Shown piece by piece: positions 18,817 to 27,322 of a stretch of DNA of 64,000 nt. The stretch lies in assembly GCF_029338395.1 (NCBI RefSeq), contig NZ_CP119809.1, positions 496,001-560,000 of the forward strand, in the 5' to 3' direction. The translations under genes were made by a program, and so were the position numbers. The notes under the pieces were generated by a model. The model did no database searches. It was not told the origin of the DNA and was given only the letters and a program-made list of their open reading frames with translations. The stretch comes from Halorussus caseinilyticus. GTDB taxonomy: Archaea; Halobacteriota; Halobacteria; Halobacteriales; Haladaptataceae. How positions within the stretch are numbered: position 1 is the stretch's first letter; every line of letters starts with the position of its first letter.

Positions 18817-19017
18817 ATGGTGTCGGGAACGCTCGTCTACGTCGGCGCGTTCAGTCTGCTGTTCGTCTTCTGGGCGTACGGCATCGTCTCGTTCGCGCTC
18901 GACTGCAAGAACAAGTTCCTCCCGGCGCTGGCCCGCCTCGTCGCCAACTGGCGGGCGAGTCGGCGCGAGCGAACGGAAGAATCGGAACGAGAACAGCGCG
19001 AACGACAGTTGTACTGA
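18817..19017 (+). CDS. Small single-pass membrane protein in the sugar-transport operon
   Basis: 66 residues: one N-terminal hydrophobic helix (about residues 5-27, LVYVGAFSLLFVFWAYGIV) followed by a strongly charged Arg/Glu-rich cytoplasmic tail ending ERQLY. It starts one base after the ATPase stop and is followed 39 bases later by the dehydrogenase, so it belongs to the operon. I do not recognise the family. It could be an accessory subunit or regulator of the importer; nothing in the sequence proves this. Confidence 0.7.
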   Translation: MVSGTLVYVGAFSLLFVFWAYGIVSFALDCKNKFLPALARLVANWRASRRERTEESEREQRERQLY

Positions 19018-19056
19018 CCACAGCGAACCACACGGAAGACAACAATTCGACACACC

Positions 19057-20169
19057 ATGACGAAAGACGCTTCAGAAGAGACGATTCGAGTCGGCATCGT
19101 CGGACTCGGCGGCATCGGCCACCACCACGCGGACCGCATCACCGACCTCAGCGAGACGCTCGTCGGCGGCGTGGACGTGAGCGCCGACGCCCGCGACCGG
19201 TTCGAGAGTACCTACGGCGTTCCGGCGTTCGAGACGTACGACGCGCTTCACGACGAAGGCATCGACGCGGTTATCGTCACGACGCCCAACAAGTTCCACG
19301 AGGAGTACGCGGTGGAGGCGCTGGAATCCGGCGTCGATGTCCTGTTGGAGAAACCCCTCGCCGACACGCTCGAAAGCGCCGAGCGCATCGCCGAGGCGAA
19401 CCGAGACGCCGACAACTTCTGCATGGTCGGGTTCAACAACCGGTTCAACCCGGCGGTCGAGGTGTTCAAGTCCTATCAGCGACAGGGCAGATTCGGCGAC
19501 GTGACCCACATCGATGCCAACTGGGTCCGGCGGCGGGGCATCCCCGGTCGCGGGACGTGGTTCACCACCGAGGACGTGTCGGGCGGGGGTGCCCTGCTCG
19601 ACATCGGGGTCCACGTCATCGACTTGGCGCTCCACTTCCTCGACTTCCCGGAAATCGTCGAAGTGACCGGCGACACCCGGTCGGAGTTCGGTGACCGCGA
19701 CGACTACACCTACCTCGAAATGTACGGCGAGGACGTATCGGACGCCGAGTTCGACGTGGACGACCACGCCTCGGCCTACGTCCGGACCGCCGACGGCCAG
19801 TCCATCTCGCTCGAAATCGCGTGGGCGACCAACCGTCCGCCCACCAACGAGTTCGTCGTACAGGGTACCGAAGGCGGTGCCACCTTCGACCGGGAGACCG
19901 GCGACCTGAACTTCCACCTCGTGAGCGACGAGGGCGCGCCCCACGTCGTGAACGCCGACGTGGAGACCCGTTCGAACGACACCCACAAGCGCGAACAGCG
20001 GGCGTTCTTCGACGCCGTGCGCGCGGGCGAAGCGCCCGCTCGAAACACCGTCGAGCAAGCGCTGGAAGTCCAGCGCGTCATCGACGCCATCTACCGGTCG
20101 GCCGAAACCGGGCGCGCGGTGGCCCTCACCGGGACGGACGCGGCGCGCGAGAAACCGCAGATGCAGTAA
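19057..20169 (+). CDS. Gfo/Idh/MocA-family NAD(P)-dependent oxidoreductase
   Basis: 370 residues. The Rossmann motif VGIVGLGGIGHHHADRI is near residue 10 and the family's EKPLADTLESAERI near residue 102; the C-terminal alpha/beta domain follows, with GGALLDIGVHVIDLALHF near 175. Members oxidise or epimerise sugars, inositols and sugar acids. As the last gene of the carbohydrate-import operon it probably carries out the first step on the imported compound (inference from context). Substrate not deducible. Confidence 0.9.
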   Translation: MTKDASEETIRVGIVGLGGIGHHHADRITDLSETLVGGVDVSADARDRFESTYGVPAFETYDALHDEGIDAVIVTTPNKFHEEYAVEALESGVDVLLEKPLADTLESAERIAEANRDADNFCMVGFNNRFNPAVEVFKSYQRQGRFGDVTHIDANWVRRRGIPGRGTWFTTEDVSGGGALLDIGVHVIDLALHFLDFPEIVEVTGDTRSEFGDRDDYTYLEMYGEDVSDAEFDVDDHASAYVRTADGQSISLEIAWATNRPPTNEFVVQGTEGGATFDRETGDLNFHLVSDEGAPHVVNADVETRSNDTHKREQRAFFDAVRAGEAPARNTVEQALEVQRVIDAIYRSAETGRAVALTGTDAAREKPQMQ

Positions 20170-20235
20170 CCTCGGTACAGTAGCGCAGGGACGGGAACGC
20201 GGCGGTCGCCCGTCGTTCGCGTTCGCTTTCCCGGT

Positions 20236-20814
20236 TCACCCGGTGTCGTACTTGTAAGTCGCGCTGTTGGGGTCGATGCCGAAGTCCTCGGCGGACTCCT
20301 CGGGTTCCGGTTCCGCCTCGTGAGGCCGGGCGGTCTTGAACCGCTCGCGGAGGCGGTCGGGCATGACGAACGCCTCGGCGTTCAGAGCCATTCCGACCGC
20401 GTTCGGGTCGATGTTGTCGCGTTTGGTTTCGAGGCGCTCGCGGAGTCGGTCGGGCAGATTGCTGGTCTCGACGCCGCGGAAGCCGAACTGCGCGAGGTAG
20501 TCGGTCGAACTCGTGAGCGCGTACACTCGCTCGAATCCGTCGTCGCGGGCGTGTTCGACCAGTCGCTCCACGACGTGCGCGCCGACGCCCTGCCCGCGCC
20601 ACGACCCCAACACGCCGATGCTGGTGAGTTCGCACACCTCGCCGTCGTCGGTCTTGTGGATGCGGATACGACCGAATCCCGCCTTCTCGCCGGAGGTCTC
20701 GTCGATTGCGACCACGTAATCGCGGGAGCGGAACGCGGTTTCGTCCAGACCCATCTCCTCGATGTGGTCCAACAGCCAGACTTCCTCCCGATTTTTCGCG
20801 TCCCGAACGTACAT
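20236..20814 (-). CDS. GNAT-family N-acetyltransferase
   Basis: 192 residues. The acetyl-CoA binding motif appears as SIGVLGSWRGQGVGAHVVERL near residue 67, preceded by the strand carrying GFGRIRIHK. The C-terminal 55 residues are an extra charged extension that does not look like the core fold. Acceptor substrate unknown. It stands alone, converging on the sugar operon from the right. Confidence 0.85.
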   Translation of the reverse strand: MYVRDAKNREEVWLLDHIEEMGLDETAFRSRDYVVAIDETSGEKAGFGRIRIHKTDDGEVCELTSIGVLGSWRGQGVGAHVVERLVEHARDDGFERVYALTSSTDYLAQFGFRGVETSNLPDRLRERLETKRDNIDPNAVGMALNAEAFVMPDRLRERFKTARPHEAEPEPEESAEDFGIDPNSATYKYDTG

Positions 20815-21135
20815 GGGTGTGAGTTGGTTGTCAGAACGTAAAAAGGTGTGGCGCTCGGTGGAGCGTCCGGCCCTTTCGCCTTCTTCGTTCGCTCCTGTTC
20901 CGCGCTCGAATCACGACCGCGGGACGGCGGTTTCCGAAACTTCTTCTCTCGGTTCCCGCCGTCGCGGTCCGGAGCGCAGTCGGGGCCGCGAGGCAATCAG
21001 ACTACGACCGACGACTGCACTGCCAACGACTGTGACGCTTGAACCAATCAGACTGCACCGCCACCGCGACCACCACAGCGACCGCGACCACCACAGCGAC
21101 GACTGCGACGGTCCCCGACACCACCCTCTCCGTCC
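20815..21135. other. Intergenic region with short tandem repeat
   Basis: 321 bases without a recognisable gene, upstream of the acetyltransferase gene. It contains two exact copies of an 18-base unit GCGACCACCACAGCGACC-like at 21066-21083 and 21084-21101 (last base differs) in a CGAC-rich, low-complexity stretch, and an inverted pair GGACGGCGG/CCGCCGTC around 20932-20966. It has a loose resemblance to the far end of element A but I could not align it convincingly. Confidence 0.5.
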
Positions 21136-21441
21136 CTACAACCCGCCCGTAACCTCGTCCAGTCGGTTCACGACCTGCTGGAGGTCGGCCTCGTCCTCGA
21201 TGGCGTCTCGGACTCGCTCTCGCTGGCGGACTTCCGCGGCGCTCGCGCCGTAGGCCCGGACGTACTCCGCGCGGGAGTGTTCGTTGAACGCGTGTCGGAT
21301 GGCGAAGTAGCCGTCGGGGACGACCGACCCGCAGACCTTGCACTCGCGGCGCTTGTGGTCGGTGGTCTGGTGGACGATGGCTTCCTCTACGTCGTCGAAC
21401 TCCTCACTGCAACCGTCGATGCCGCACTCCCAGTCTGTCAT
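21136..21441 (-). CDS. Small two-zinc-finger protein
   Basis: 101 residues. Two finger-like modules are visible: CGIDGCSEEFDDVEEAIVHQ followed by TTDH (residues 5-28) and CKVCGSVVPDGYFAIRHAFN followed by EH (residues 33-54), each with two Cys and two His. The remainder is helical and charged. Haloarchaea have many such small C2H2-like proteins, mostly of unknown role; nucleic-acid or protein binding is likely. The ATG at 21441 begins MTDWECG; ten upstream codons are not supported. Confidence 0.8.
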   Translation of the reverse strand: MTDWECGIDGCSEEFDDVEEAIVHQTTDHKRRECKVCGSVVPDGYFAIRHAFNEHSRAEYVRAYGASAAEVRQRERVRDAIEDEADLQQVVNRLDEVTGGL

Positions 21442-21497
21442 TACCGGGTGGTCGAATCGCCGCGACAACAACCTTTCGACCGATTTGCTCGGAAGCC

Positions 21498-22229
21498 TTA
21501 CCCGAGCAAGTCGGGAACCTCCCGGAGCGACGTGACCGCGAAGTCGGCGCGGTGGGTCGCGACCGACTGGTTCTCGCCGCCTTCGCCCGCGTCCTCGCCG
21601 ACGTAGACCCCGGTGAATCCGGCTTCTTGGGCGGGAAGTACGTCGCGTTCGAGGTCGTCGGCCACGAAGACGTACTCGTCGGCCGGAATCGCTTCCCTCG
21701 CGGCCGCGAAGATTTCCGAGTCCGGCTTGCCAGCGCCGACATCGCCGGAGACGACCACGGCGTCGAAGTCGGCGGCGATGTCGTGGTGGACGAGTTTGCG
21801 GCGCTGAGCGCGGGCCGCGCCGTTGGTCAGCACGCCGAGGGCGGTGTCGGCGGCGACCGGCGCGGCCTCACTTCCGGACGGCGAGTCGGGGGCGGGCGAG
21901 TCCGCGGACTCGCCCGCCGCGAGCGCGTCCAACGCCTCTCGGACGCCTGATTCGAGAGTGGTCGCCTCGGCCTCGCGTTCGACGTAGGTCTCGGCCAGTG
22001 CGTCGGCACTCGGGTCGAGACCGTACTCCGCCCGGAGGTCGGCCATCGCCGCCCGGTAGGGGTCGTCGCGGCACTCGCCGAGATACTCGAAGAACGATTC
22101 GGTGTAGAACTCGCACTGCTCTCCGTCGGCGTCGATGCCGTGGTCGGCCAGCGCCGTCTCGAAGAGGCCGAGGAAGTCCTCGGGGAGTTCGACCAGCGTT
22201 CCGTCGAGGTCGAAGAAGACTGCTCGCAT
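21498..22229 (-). CDS. HAD-superfamily hydrolase
   Basis: 243 residues. Motif I FFDLDGTLV (residues 5-13) gives the nucleophile Asp; motif II LGVLTNGAARAQR near 130; motif III lysine and motif IV FVADDLERDV near 192. The alpha-helical cap lies between motifs I and II (subfamily IA). A small acidic linker rich in Ser, Pro and Ala (ADSPAPDSPSGSEAAP) near 107-122 is an unusual insertion. Likely a phosphatase of small phosphorylated metabolites; substrate unknown. Confidence 0.88.
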   Translation of the reverse strand: MRAVFFDLDGTLVELPEDFLGLFETALADHGIDADGEQCEFYTESFFEYLGECRDDPYRAAMADLRAEYGLDPSADALAETYVEREAEATTLESGVREALDALAAGESADSPAPDSPSGSEAAPVAADTALGVLTNGAARAQRRKLVHHDIAADFDAVVVSGDVGAGKPDSEIFAAAREAIPADEYVFVADDLERDVLPAQEAGFTGVYVGEDAGEGGENQSVATHRADFAVTSLREVPDLLG

Positions 22230-22305
22230 ACCGCGGGGTTCTCGCCCGCCCGCGAAAAAGGCCGGGGGAGCGTGCTATCGCGTGACGGTCGCCCGACGGC
22301 GACGA

Positions 22306-22339
22306 GTATCCGTGCGCGCAGTCCTGCGCGCACGGATAC
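22306..22339. repeat. 14-bp hairpin with AGTCCT loop
   Basis: GTATCCGTGCGCGC (22306-22319) pairs perfectly with GCGCGCACGGATAC (22326-22339) around the loop AGTCCT. The same tip, GCGCGC-AGTCCT-GCGCGC, recurs at 34456-34483 and as the apex of element B at 51501-51524. It lies between the HAD gene and the start of a Tat-exported protein gene. Confidence 0.8.
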
Positions 22340-22414
22340 CGCGAGCGCTTGCGAGCGCTTCCGGACGCGAGCGACCCCACAAAGCGTATCCGCGGTAGCG
22401 TCGTGCGGTAGTCC

Positions 22415-23338
22415 ATGCATCGACGGGAACTACTGGGGGCCGTCGGACTGGGAGCGACCGGAATCGCGGGGGTCGTCGGGACGCGAGCGACCGGCGCGCA
22501 GGAGACGACTACGACCGGAACGACCACCGCCGGAGACGGTTTCACCGGCATCGAGTCGGAATCCGACCGGCCGTTCACCACGATTTCGGTCGGGACTCGC
22601 GCGGGCGTCTCGACTCCCGAGAGCCACCGACCCCACCGCGTCCGAGTGTGGAACGACAGCGACGAGTCGCGGACAGTCGGGTTGCGACTGGTTCGGGACG
22701 AGTCGGCGGTTCTCGACAGGTCGGTCGAGTTCCCGGCGGACGGATACCTGACGCTCCGACTGCTCGAACCCGCGCGTTACGCGCTGGAACTCCGGCCCGG
22801 CGGTGAGGTCGGCGAGACGGCCACGACCGGCGACGCGGGTGGCGCGGGCAGTGGGACCGTCGAGATTTCGCGAGCGCGCTTCGACTGCAACGACTCGCGG
22901 ACCGACGTGCGAGTCGCGGCCGACGGCGCGGTCCAGACGGCGACGACCACGACGAACGCCGCCTGTCCGCCCGAACTCACCGACCGGACGTTCACCGCGT
23001 TCCGGGGGTCCTGCGGGTCGGCCGACGACGCCAGCGTCTCGTTCGCCGAGGAGTCGGTCGCAGTCGATGGGTCGATACAGGTACCGAACCCCTGCTACGG
23101 TGCGCGACTCGCCGAGGTTTCGGTCCCCTCGGCAGACACCCTCCGGGTGGCGGTCGCCGCCACGGAACCGACCGCGGGCGTCTGCGTCCAGTGCGTCGGG
23201 ACCGTCGAGTATCGGACGACCCTCGCGTTCCGCGACCGAGTGCCCGAAACCGTCGAGGTGGTCCACCGGCGCGGCGACGCGTCCGAGACGGTGGCGACGG
23301 TCACGCGCGGCGCGGCGACGACGACCGGAGCGAGTTGA
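22415..23338 (+). CDS. Tat-exported protein of unknown function
   Basis: 307 residues. The N-terminus MHRRELLGAVGLGATGIAGV is a twin-arginine signal, followed after about residue 28 by a Thr/Gly-rich linker (TTTTGTTTAG). The mature part looks all-beta, has repeated RPHRVRVWNDSDESRTVGLR-type strands typical of extracellular immunoglobulin-like domains, and contains cysteines at about residues 156, 188, 205 and 229, plus a VCVQC pair, which may form disulfides outside the cell. I recognise no named family. Stand-alone gene. Confidence 0.75.
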   Translation: MHRRELLGAVGLGATGIAGVVGTRATGAQETTTTGTTTAGDGFTGIESESDRPFTTISVGTRAGVSTPESHRPHRVRVWNDSDESRTVGLRLVRDESAVLDRSVEFPADGYLTLRLLEPARYALELRPGGEVGETATTGDAGGAGSGTVEISRARFDCNDSRTDVRVAADGAVQTATTTTNAACPPELTDRTFTAFRGSCGSADDASVSFAEESVAVDGSIQVPNPCYGARLAEVSVPSADTLRVAVAATEPTAGVCVQCVGTVEYRTTLAFRDRVPETVEVVHRRGDASETVATVTRGAATTTGAS

Positions 23339-23359
23339 TAGGGCGGCGTTGGTCCGGTC

Positions 23360-24376
23360 TCAGTCGTCCGAGCGCGTCTGCTGGCGGTCGAGGTCGTAGT
23401 TCCGGCGGACCGTCACCTTCGGGTCGGTCGCGCGGTAGAGCGTCCCGCCGTCGGCGAGTTGCTGGATATCCTCGTCGTCCGGGATTTCGTCGGTGGGGAC
23501 CGGTTCCAGTCCCGCGTCGGCAGTCGAGACAGACCCGCCGTTGAGCGACTCGATGTTGCCCATCGGGTCCACGCTGACCGTCCACGAGATGGACGTACTC
23601 GTCGATTTGTCGCCGACCGCGAGGTTGCTCACGTCGAAGTGGGCCGAGGAGTATCCGGGGTCGTTCTCGATTTTGAAGTCGCACGAGTTCGCCGCTTTGA
23701 CCGGGAGGTTGCTCGGTGCTCGCGCGCTGTAGTTCCAGCGGAACTCCTTGTAGTCGTTGCCCTCGTCCTCGTCGGCGTCGCCGAGGAGTGCGTCCACGAT
23801 TTCCGCCGCCGTCATCAGGTAGTTGAACTTCTTGTTGACTTCCGAGACTGCGGCCTTCATCGCGGTGAATGCGGCGTCGCCGAAGTTGTTCCCGCCGTCT
23901 TGGTCTTGGGGAATCGGGTCCGCACCCGTCCGGTCGTCCTTGGTTGAGGCGAGGATGTAGGACGTACTCGCGTTCCGGTTGTAGATGCCAATCTTGTGTC
24001 GATACACGTCCTCGCACTCGGACCACGCGCTCGAACCTTCCCACGTCTGCTTGCTCATAATCTGGGCGGTACCACCCATGTTGAAGTGGTGAACCCAGTC
24101 GCCGTTCCCGTCGGTGTAGGATTCGAGATACGCGAGCGAGGAAGTCAGTTCGAGTTCGTACTCCGTACTGCTTCCGCTGGGACTGTAGGACGCGAGTTGT
24201 CGGTCCTGCTTGCGCCACTCGTAGTTCTCTTCGGTGTACGCCGCCGCACTCCCGGCCAGTCCGCCGAGCGCACCGAGACTCGTGAGCGTCGTCGCCGCTC
24301 CCGTCGCTCCAACTCCTTGCAAGAAGTCGCGTCGGTCGTCATCGATTCGCTGATTCGAGTCGTCTTTCTCGGACAT
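23360..24376 (-). CDS. Tat-exported protein of unknown function (338 aa)
   Basis: The N-terminus is hydrophilic for 13 residues, then DDDRRDFLQGVGATG (twin-arginine, residues 12-26) and a hydrophobic stretch ending GSAAAY near residue 47, a clear Tat signal with probable cleavage. The mature protein is rich in Tyr, Trp, Ser and Asn, with a helical segment near residues 165-195 (AFTAMKAAVSEVNKKFNYLM) flanked by beta-rich parts. No conserved domain is recognised. It converges on the preceding exported protein with a 21-base gap, and the AT-rich upstream region is shared divergently with a third exported protein. Confidence 0.75.
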   Translation of the reverse strand: MSEKDDSNQRIDDDRRDFLQGVGATGAATTLTSLGALGGLAGSAAAYTEENYEWRKQDRQLASYSPSGSSTEYELELTSSLAYLESYTDGNGDWVHHFNMGGTAQIMSKQTWEGSSAWSECEDVYRHKIGIYNRNASTSYILASTKDDRTGADPIPQDQDGGNNFGDAAFTAMKAAVSEVNKKFNYLMTAAEIVDALLGDADEDEGNDYKEFRWNYSARAPSNLPVKAANSCDFKIENDPGYSSAHFDVSNLAVGDKSTSTSISWTVSVDPMGNIESLNGGSVSTADAGLEPVPTDEIPDDEDIQQLADGGTLYRATDPKVTVRRNYDLDRQQTRSDD

Positions 24377-24735
24377 CGTTTACTTAGAATTCAGACACAT
24401 TAATCAGTGTTTTGGCTAATTAAATTAATATCTTCGAAATAGACAATAAAGGAGCTACTACCCAGACGAACGAGACGGCAGCGATGGCTTCCCGTTCGAC
24501 GGCGACACGACCGACCCGCGGTGCGACGACGACGTGAGCGCCTCCCCGACGGACGGAATTTCGATTGGTAGAGATAGAGATGCGTTTTCTTGGCGATTGT
24601 ATATCTATTTTAGAGCAACGCAATTACGTCTGAGATTCGCGGGTCCGGTCGCGCACCGTCTTCGAGTACCCGGACTATTATTCATATAGTTATTAGTGGA
24701 AAGATTAAAATTCCAGCTTTCGTTATCATGCAGGT
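24377..24735. other. AT-rich divergent promoter region
   Basis: 359 bases between two divergent Tat-protein genes, without a gene. Both ends are AT-rich (for example TTAATCAGTGTTTTGGCTAA at about 24399-24418 and TATTATTCATATAGTTATTA at about 24675-24694) while the middle, 24465-24560, is GC-rich. The low GC contrasts with ordinary neighbours and fits recently acquired or strongly regulated exported-protein genes. Confidence 0.5.
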
Positions 24736-25479
24736 ATGTCGGAAGAAAATCAGTCGAACGACTCGAACCGTCGAACCTTCCTCCAACTGGCCGGACTCGC
24801 GGGCCTTCCGCTCGCGCTATCGGGAACCGCGTCGGCGGCGACCGACCACGACCACCTCGGCGAAACGTGGTCGGTGGACAGCACCTTCGACCAGACCGGT
24901 CTGAAAATCGAGACCGGAGACACGACGGCGTTCAAGGGGACGACCGACACCGGGTCCACCGCTATCTCGGCCCTCAACCTGTCGGACAACGGTGGGTACG
25001 GTATCTACGGCTACTCCAGCGCCTCCGACGGCCACGCCGTCCACGGACTCAACAACAGCGGCGGATACGCCGTCTACTCCGACGGCGACCTGCACGTAGA
25101 CGGCGACTTCACCGCCTCCGGCACCAAGAACTTCGTCCAGACCGTCGATACCGCCGACGGCGAGAAGCGGGTCGCCTACACCGCAGTCGAGGCCGACCGA
25201 GCGCAGACCGAGACGACTGGCGTCGCCGAACTCGAAGACGGCCGGGCCGAAATCGACCTCCCCGAACACTTCGGGATGGTCACGTCCGACGACGAGGACC
25301 TTGTGGTCCAACTCACGCCGTACGCTGTCGATGTCCCCGGTCTCGCGGTCACGGAGCGAACGACCGACCACATCGTCGTCGAGTCCCGCGAGGGCACCGG
25401 CGACTTCGAGTTCTCCTACACCGTCCGCGGCGTCCGAGAAGGGTACGAGAACGCCGAAGTCGTCCGCGACTCGGAGTGA
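24736..25479 (+). CDS. Tat-exported protein with phage-tail/surface-fibre-like repeats and C-terminal module
   Basis: 247 residues. Tat signal NRRTFLQLAGLAGLPLALSG (residues 11-30) ending in ASAA. Residues 60-115 have Gly/Tyr/Asp-rich beta-roll-like text (GGYGIYGYSSASDGHAVHGL) as in many bacterial surface and tail-fibre-like proteins. The C-terminal 110 residues (from SGTKNFVQTVDTADGEKRVA, via EIDLPEHFGMVTSDDEDLVV, to YTVRGVREGYENAEV) match in layout a C-terminal module common in bacterial repeat-rich extracellular proteins. Role unknown; attachment or a surface structure is a guess. The module suggests transfer between domains. Confidence 0.75.
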   Translation: MSEENQSNDSNRRTFLQLAGLAGLPLALSGTASAATDHDHLGETWSVDSTFDQTGLKIETGDTTAFKGTTDTGSTAISALNLSDNGGYGIYGYSSASDGHAVHGLNNSGGYAVYSDGDLHVDGDFTASGTKNFVQTVDTADGEKRVAYTAVEADRAQTETTGVAELEDGRAEIDLPEHFGMVTSDDEDLVVQLTPYAVDVPGLAVTERTTDHIVVESREGTGDFEFSYTVRGVREGYENAEVVRDSE

Positions 25480-25607
25480 CTCCGCGGGAACGCGACCGCT
25501 ACCGGCACTGACACATACGTTCTTTTGCCCACCTCGCGCCAACAGGATTCCCGTGCGAGAGTGTTTGCGTCCGTTTTTTATGGAAGAGGTGTCTACCAGC
25601 AGTAGAG

Positions 25608-25862
25608 ATGACTGCGGACGAAAACGACACCGGCGGGGTAACCTCGCCGACTATCCGGACGCGGTCCGGTGACATCGACGCCGGAGGGACGACGGGGAGT
25701 CGGCCCGCTCCGGCGACCCTCTCGAACGGGAGTTCTACTGCCGAACGAACTCGTCGGACGCGACAATCCGGTCGCGGTTTCGACGGCAGTTCGGTCCGCG
25801 CTTCACGAATCGCAGACGAGAAGCTGTCTTCTACCTCCTCCGGAGCGACACGCCATGACTGA
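25608..25862 (+). CDS. Possible leader ORF upstream of geranylgeranyl reductase
   Basis: 84 codons starting 29 bases after the centre of a TTTTTTATGG promoter-like element (25574-25583), that is, at the expected leaderless start. It ends in a TGA at 25860-25862 that overlaps the reductase start (ATGACTGA), the arrangement of translational coupling. The peptide is Thr/Ser/Arg/Gly-rich and low in complexity, resembles no family, and its second half has weak GC-third-position bias, so it may instead be a 250-base untranslated leader. Confidence 0.3.
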   Translation: MTADENDTGGVTSPTIRTRSGDIDAGGTTGSRPAPATLSNGSSTAERTRRTRQSGRGFDGSSVRASRIADEKLSSTSSGATRHD

Positions 25863-27084
25863 CCACTTCGACGTTGTGATTGCGGGTGCGGGACCGGCGG
25901 GCGCGCAGTGCGCCCGAGACGTTGCCGAACGGGGCTACGACGTTGTTCTCCTCGAAACCGAGGGCGAAGACGAGTTCCCCGCCCAGAGCAACAAGTCCAC
26001 GGCCGGGACGTTCCCGTCGATGATGGGCGCGTTCGGGATTCCCGACGACGTGGTGATGAACTACACCGACGACGTGGTACTGGAGTCGCCGAACGAACAC
26101 TTCGTCCGGCGACAACCCGGTGCCGTCCTCGAATTCGCCGACTTCAAGAACTTCCTCGTGGACGACGCCCGCGAGGACGGCGCGGAGTGCTGGTTCGACG
26201 CTCGCGTCTCCAGACCCATCATGGAAGACGGCGACATCGTGGGCGTCCGGTACAACGGCGACCAAGAGGTGTACGGCGACATCGTTATCGATGCGACCGG
26301 ACCGGCCGCACCGCTCGCCAAGAAACTCGGCGTGACCGGTCTCCAGCGCGAACATCAGGCCATCGGCGTCGAGTACGAACTCGAAGGCATCGACATCGAC
26401 GCCGACGGGTACGCCGACCTCACCGACACGATGATGCTCCGCCTCGACCACGAACTCGCACCCGGCGGCTACTCGTGGATTTTCCACACCGGCGAGGACA
26501 CCGCGAAGGTCGGTCTCTGCTACATCCAGAACGAGGCCCACCGCGACTACGCCCAAGACGGGATGGGCATCGACGACTACCTCCAGTACTGGTTGGACAC
26601 GGACCCCCGGTTCGAGGACGCCGAACGCATCGCGGGCAAACAGCACCGCGGGTCGGCCCACATCCAGATGCCCGACGGCTTCAGCACCGACAACTTCATG
26701 GCAATCGGTGACACGGTGCCGACCATCGACCCGCTCTGGGGCGAGGGCATCCACACCTGCATGAAGTCGGGGCGCGCGGCGGCCGTCACCGCCGACCGGT
26801 GTTTCATGTCGAGCGACCGGGACACCTCCGCCGAGAAGCTCTCCATCTACGACGACCTCTGGCACGAGCGGGTGGCCCCGAAGATGCGGACCCGCCTGCT
26901 GATGACCCAACTGCTCTATCTCGTGCCCAACGAGCGCTACGACACCCTCATCCGAGACCTGAATCGAGTGGACGGTGACGCACTTCGGAAGGCCAACGCC
27001 GGGAGCATCCGCGGCGTCCTGAAACTGCTCCACACCGACGACATCCCGACGCTCGCCCAGTTCGCCAAGGAACGACTCTTCTGA
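25855..27084 (+). CDS. Geranylgeranyl reductase family flavoprotein (archaeal lipid saturation)
   Basis: 409 residues. The FAD-binding motif DVVIAGAGPAGAQCARDVAE is near residue 5 and the second flavin motif NFMAIGDTVPTIDPLWGEGI near 280, with IVIDATGPAAP near 145. Haloarchaeal relatives reduce the isoprenoid double bonds of geranylgeranyl lipids (digeranylgeranylglycerophospholipid reductase) or menaquinone side chains. Several paralogues exist in halophiles, so which prenyl substrate is used is uncertain. The ATG at 25855 is where homology begins; no promoter is visible just upstream, suggesting transcription from about 25606 through the leader ORF. Confidence 0.85.
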   Translation: MTDHFDVVIAGAGPAGAQCARDVAERGYDVVLLETEGEDEFPAQSNKSTAGTFPSMMGAFGIPDDVVMNYTDDVVLESPNEHFVRRQPGAVLEFADFKNFLVDDAREDGAECWFDARVSRPIMEDGDIVGVRYNGDQEVYGDIVIDATGPAAPLAKKLGVTGLQREHQAIGVEYELEGIDIDADGYADLTDTMMLRLDHELAPGGYSWIFHTGEDTAKVGLCYIQNEAHRDYAQDGMGIDDYLQYWLDTDPRFEDAERIAGKQHRGSAHIQMPDGFSTDNFMAIGDTVPTIDPLWGEGIHTCMKSGRAAAVTADRCFMSSDRDTSAEKLSIYDDLWHERVAPKMRTRLLMTQLLYLVPNERYDTLIRDLNRVDGDALRKANAGSIRGVLKLLHTDDIPTLAQFAKERLF

Positions 27085-27322
27085 CGACGCCGACGTTCGG
27101 CAGTCGGCCGACTCGTTTCGGCGTGCCGGTACTGCCGTAAACGACGGTCTTCGGACGCTCTATGAGGGGGGTCGGATGTGGCTCGGTCGTCGTCATTGGT
27201 TCGTCCGGTTCGTCGCCGCGACTGCCGTTTAGTTCGTCGGAAACTGGACCTATAATCGCGTCGCCCCGCCGATTATCCAAACAGCGACAACGATAGCCGA
27301 CAGAATCTCGCTCGGCTTTGCA

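Noticed and set aside
20857-21110. Fourth copy of element A
   Set aside because: Only short fragments (for example a GGTTCAAGC-like word on the minus strand) match; block order is not preserved.
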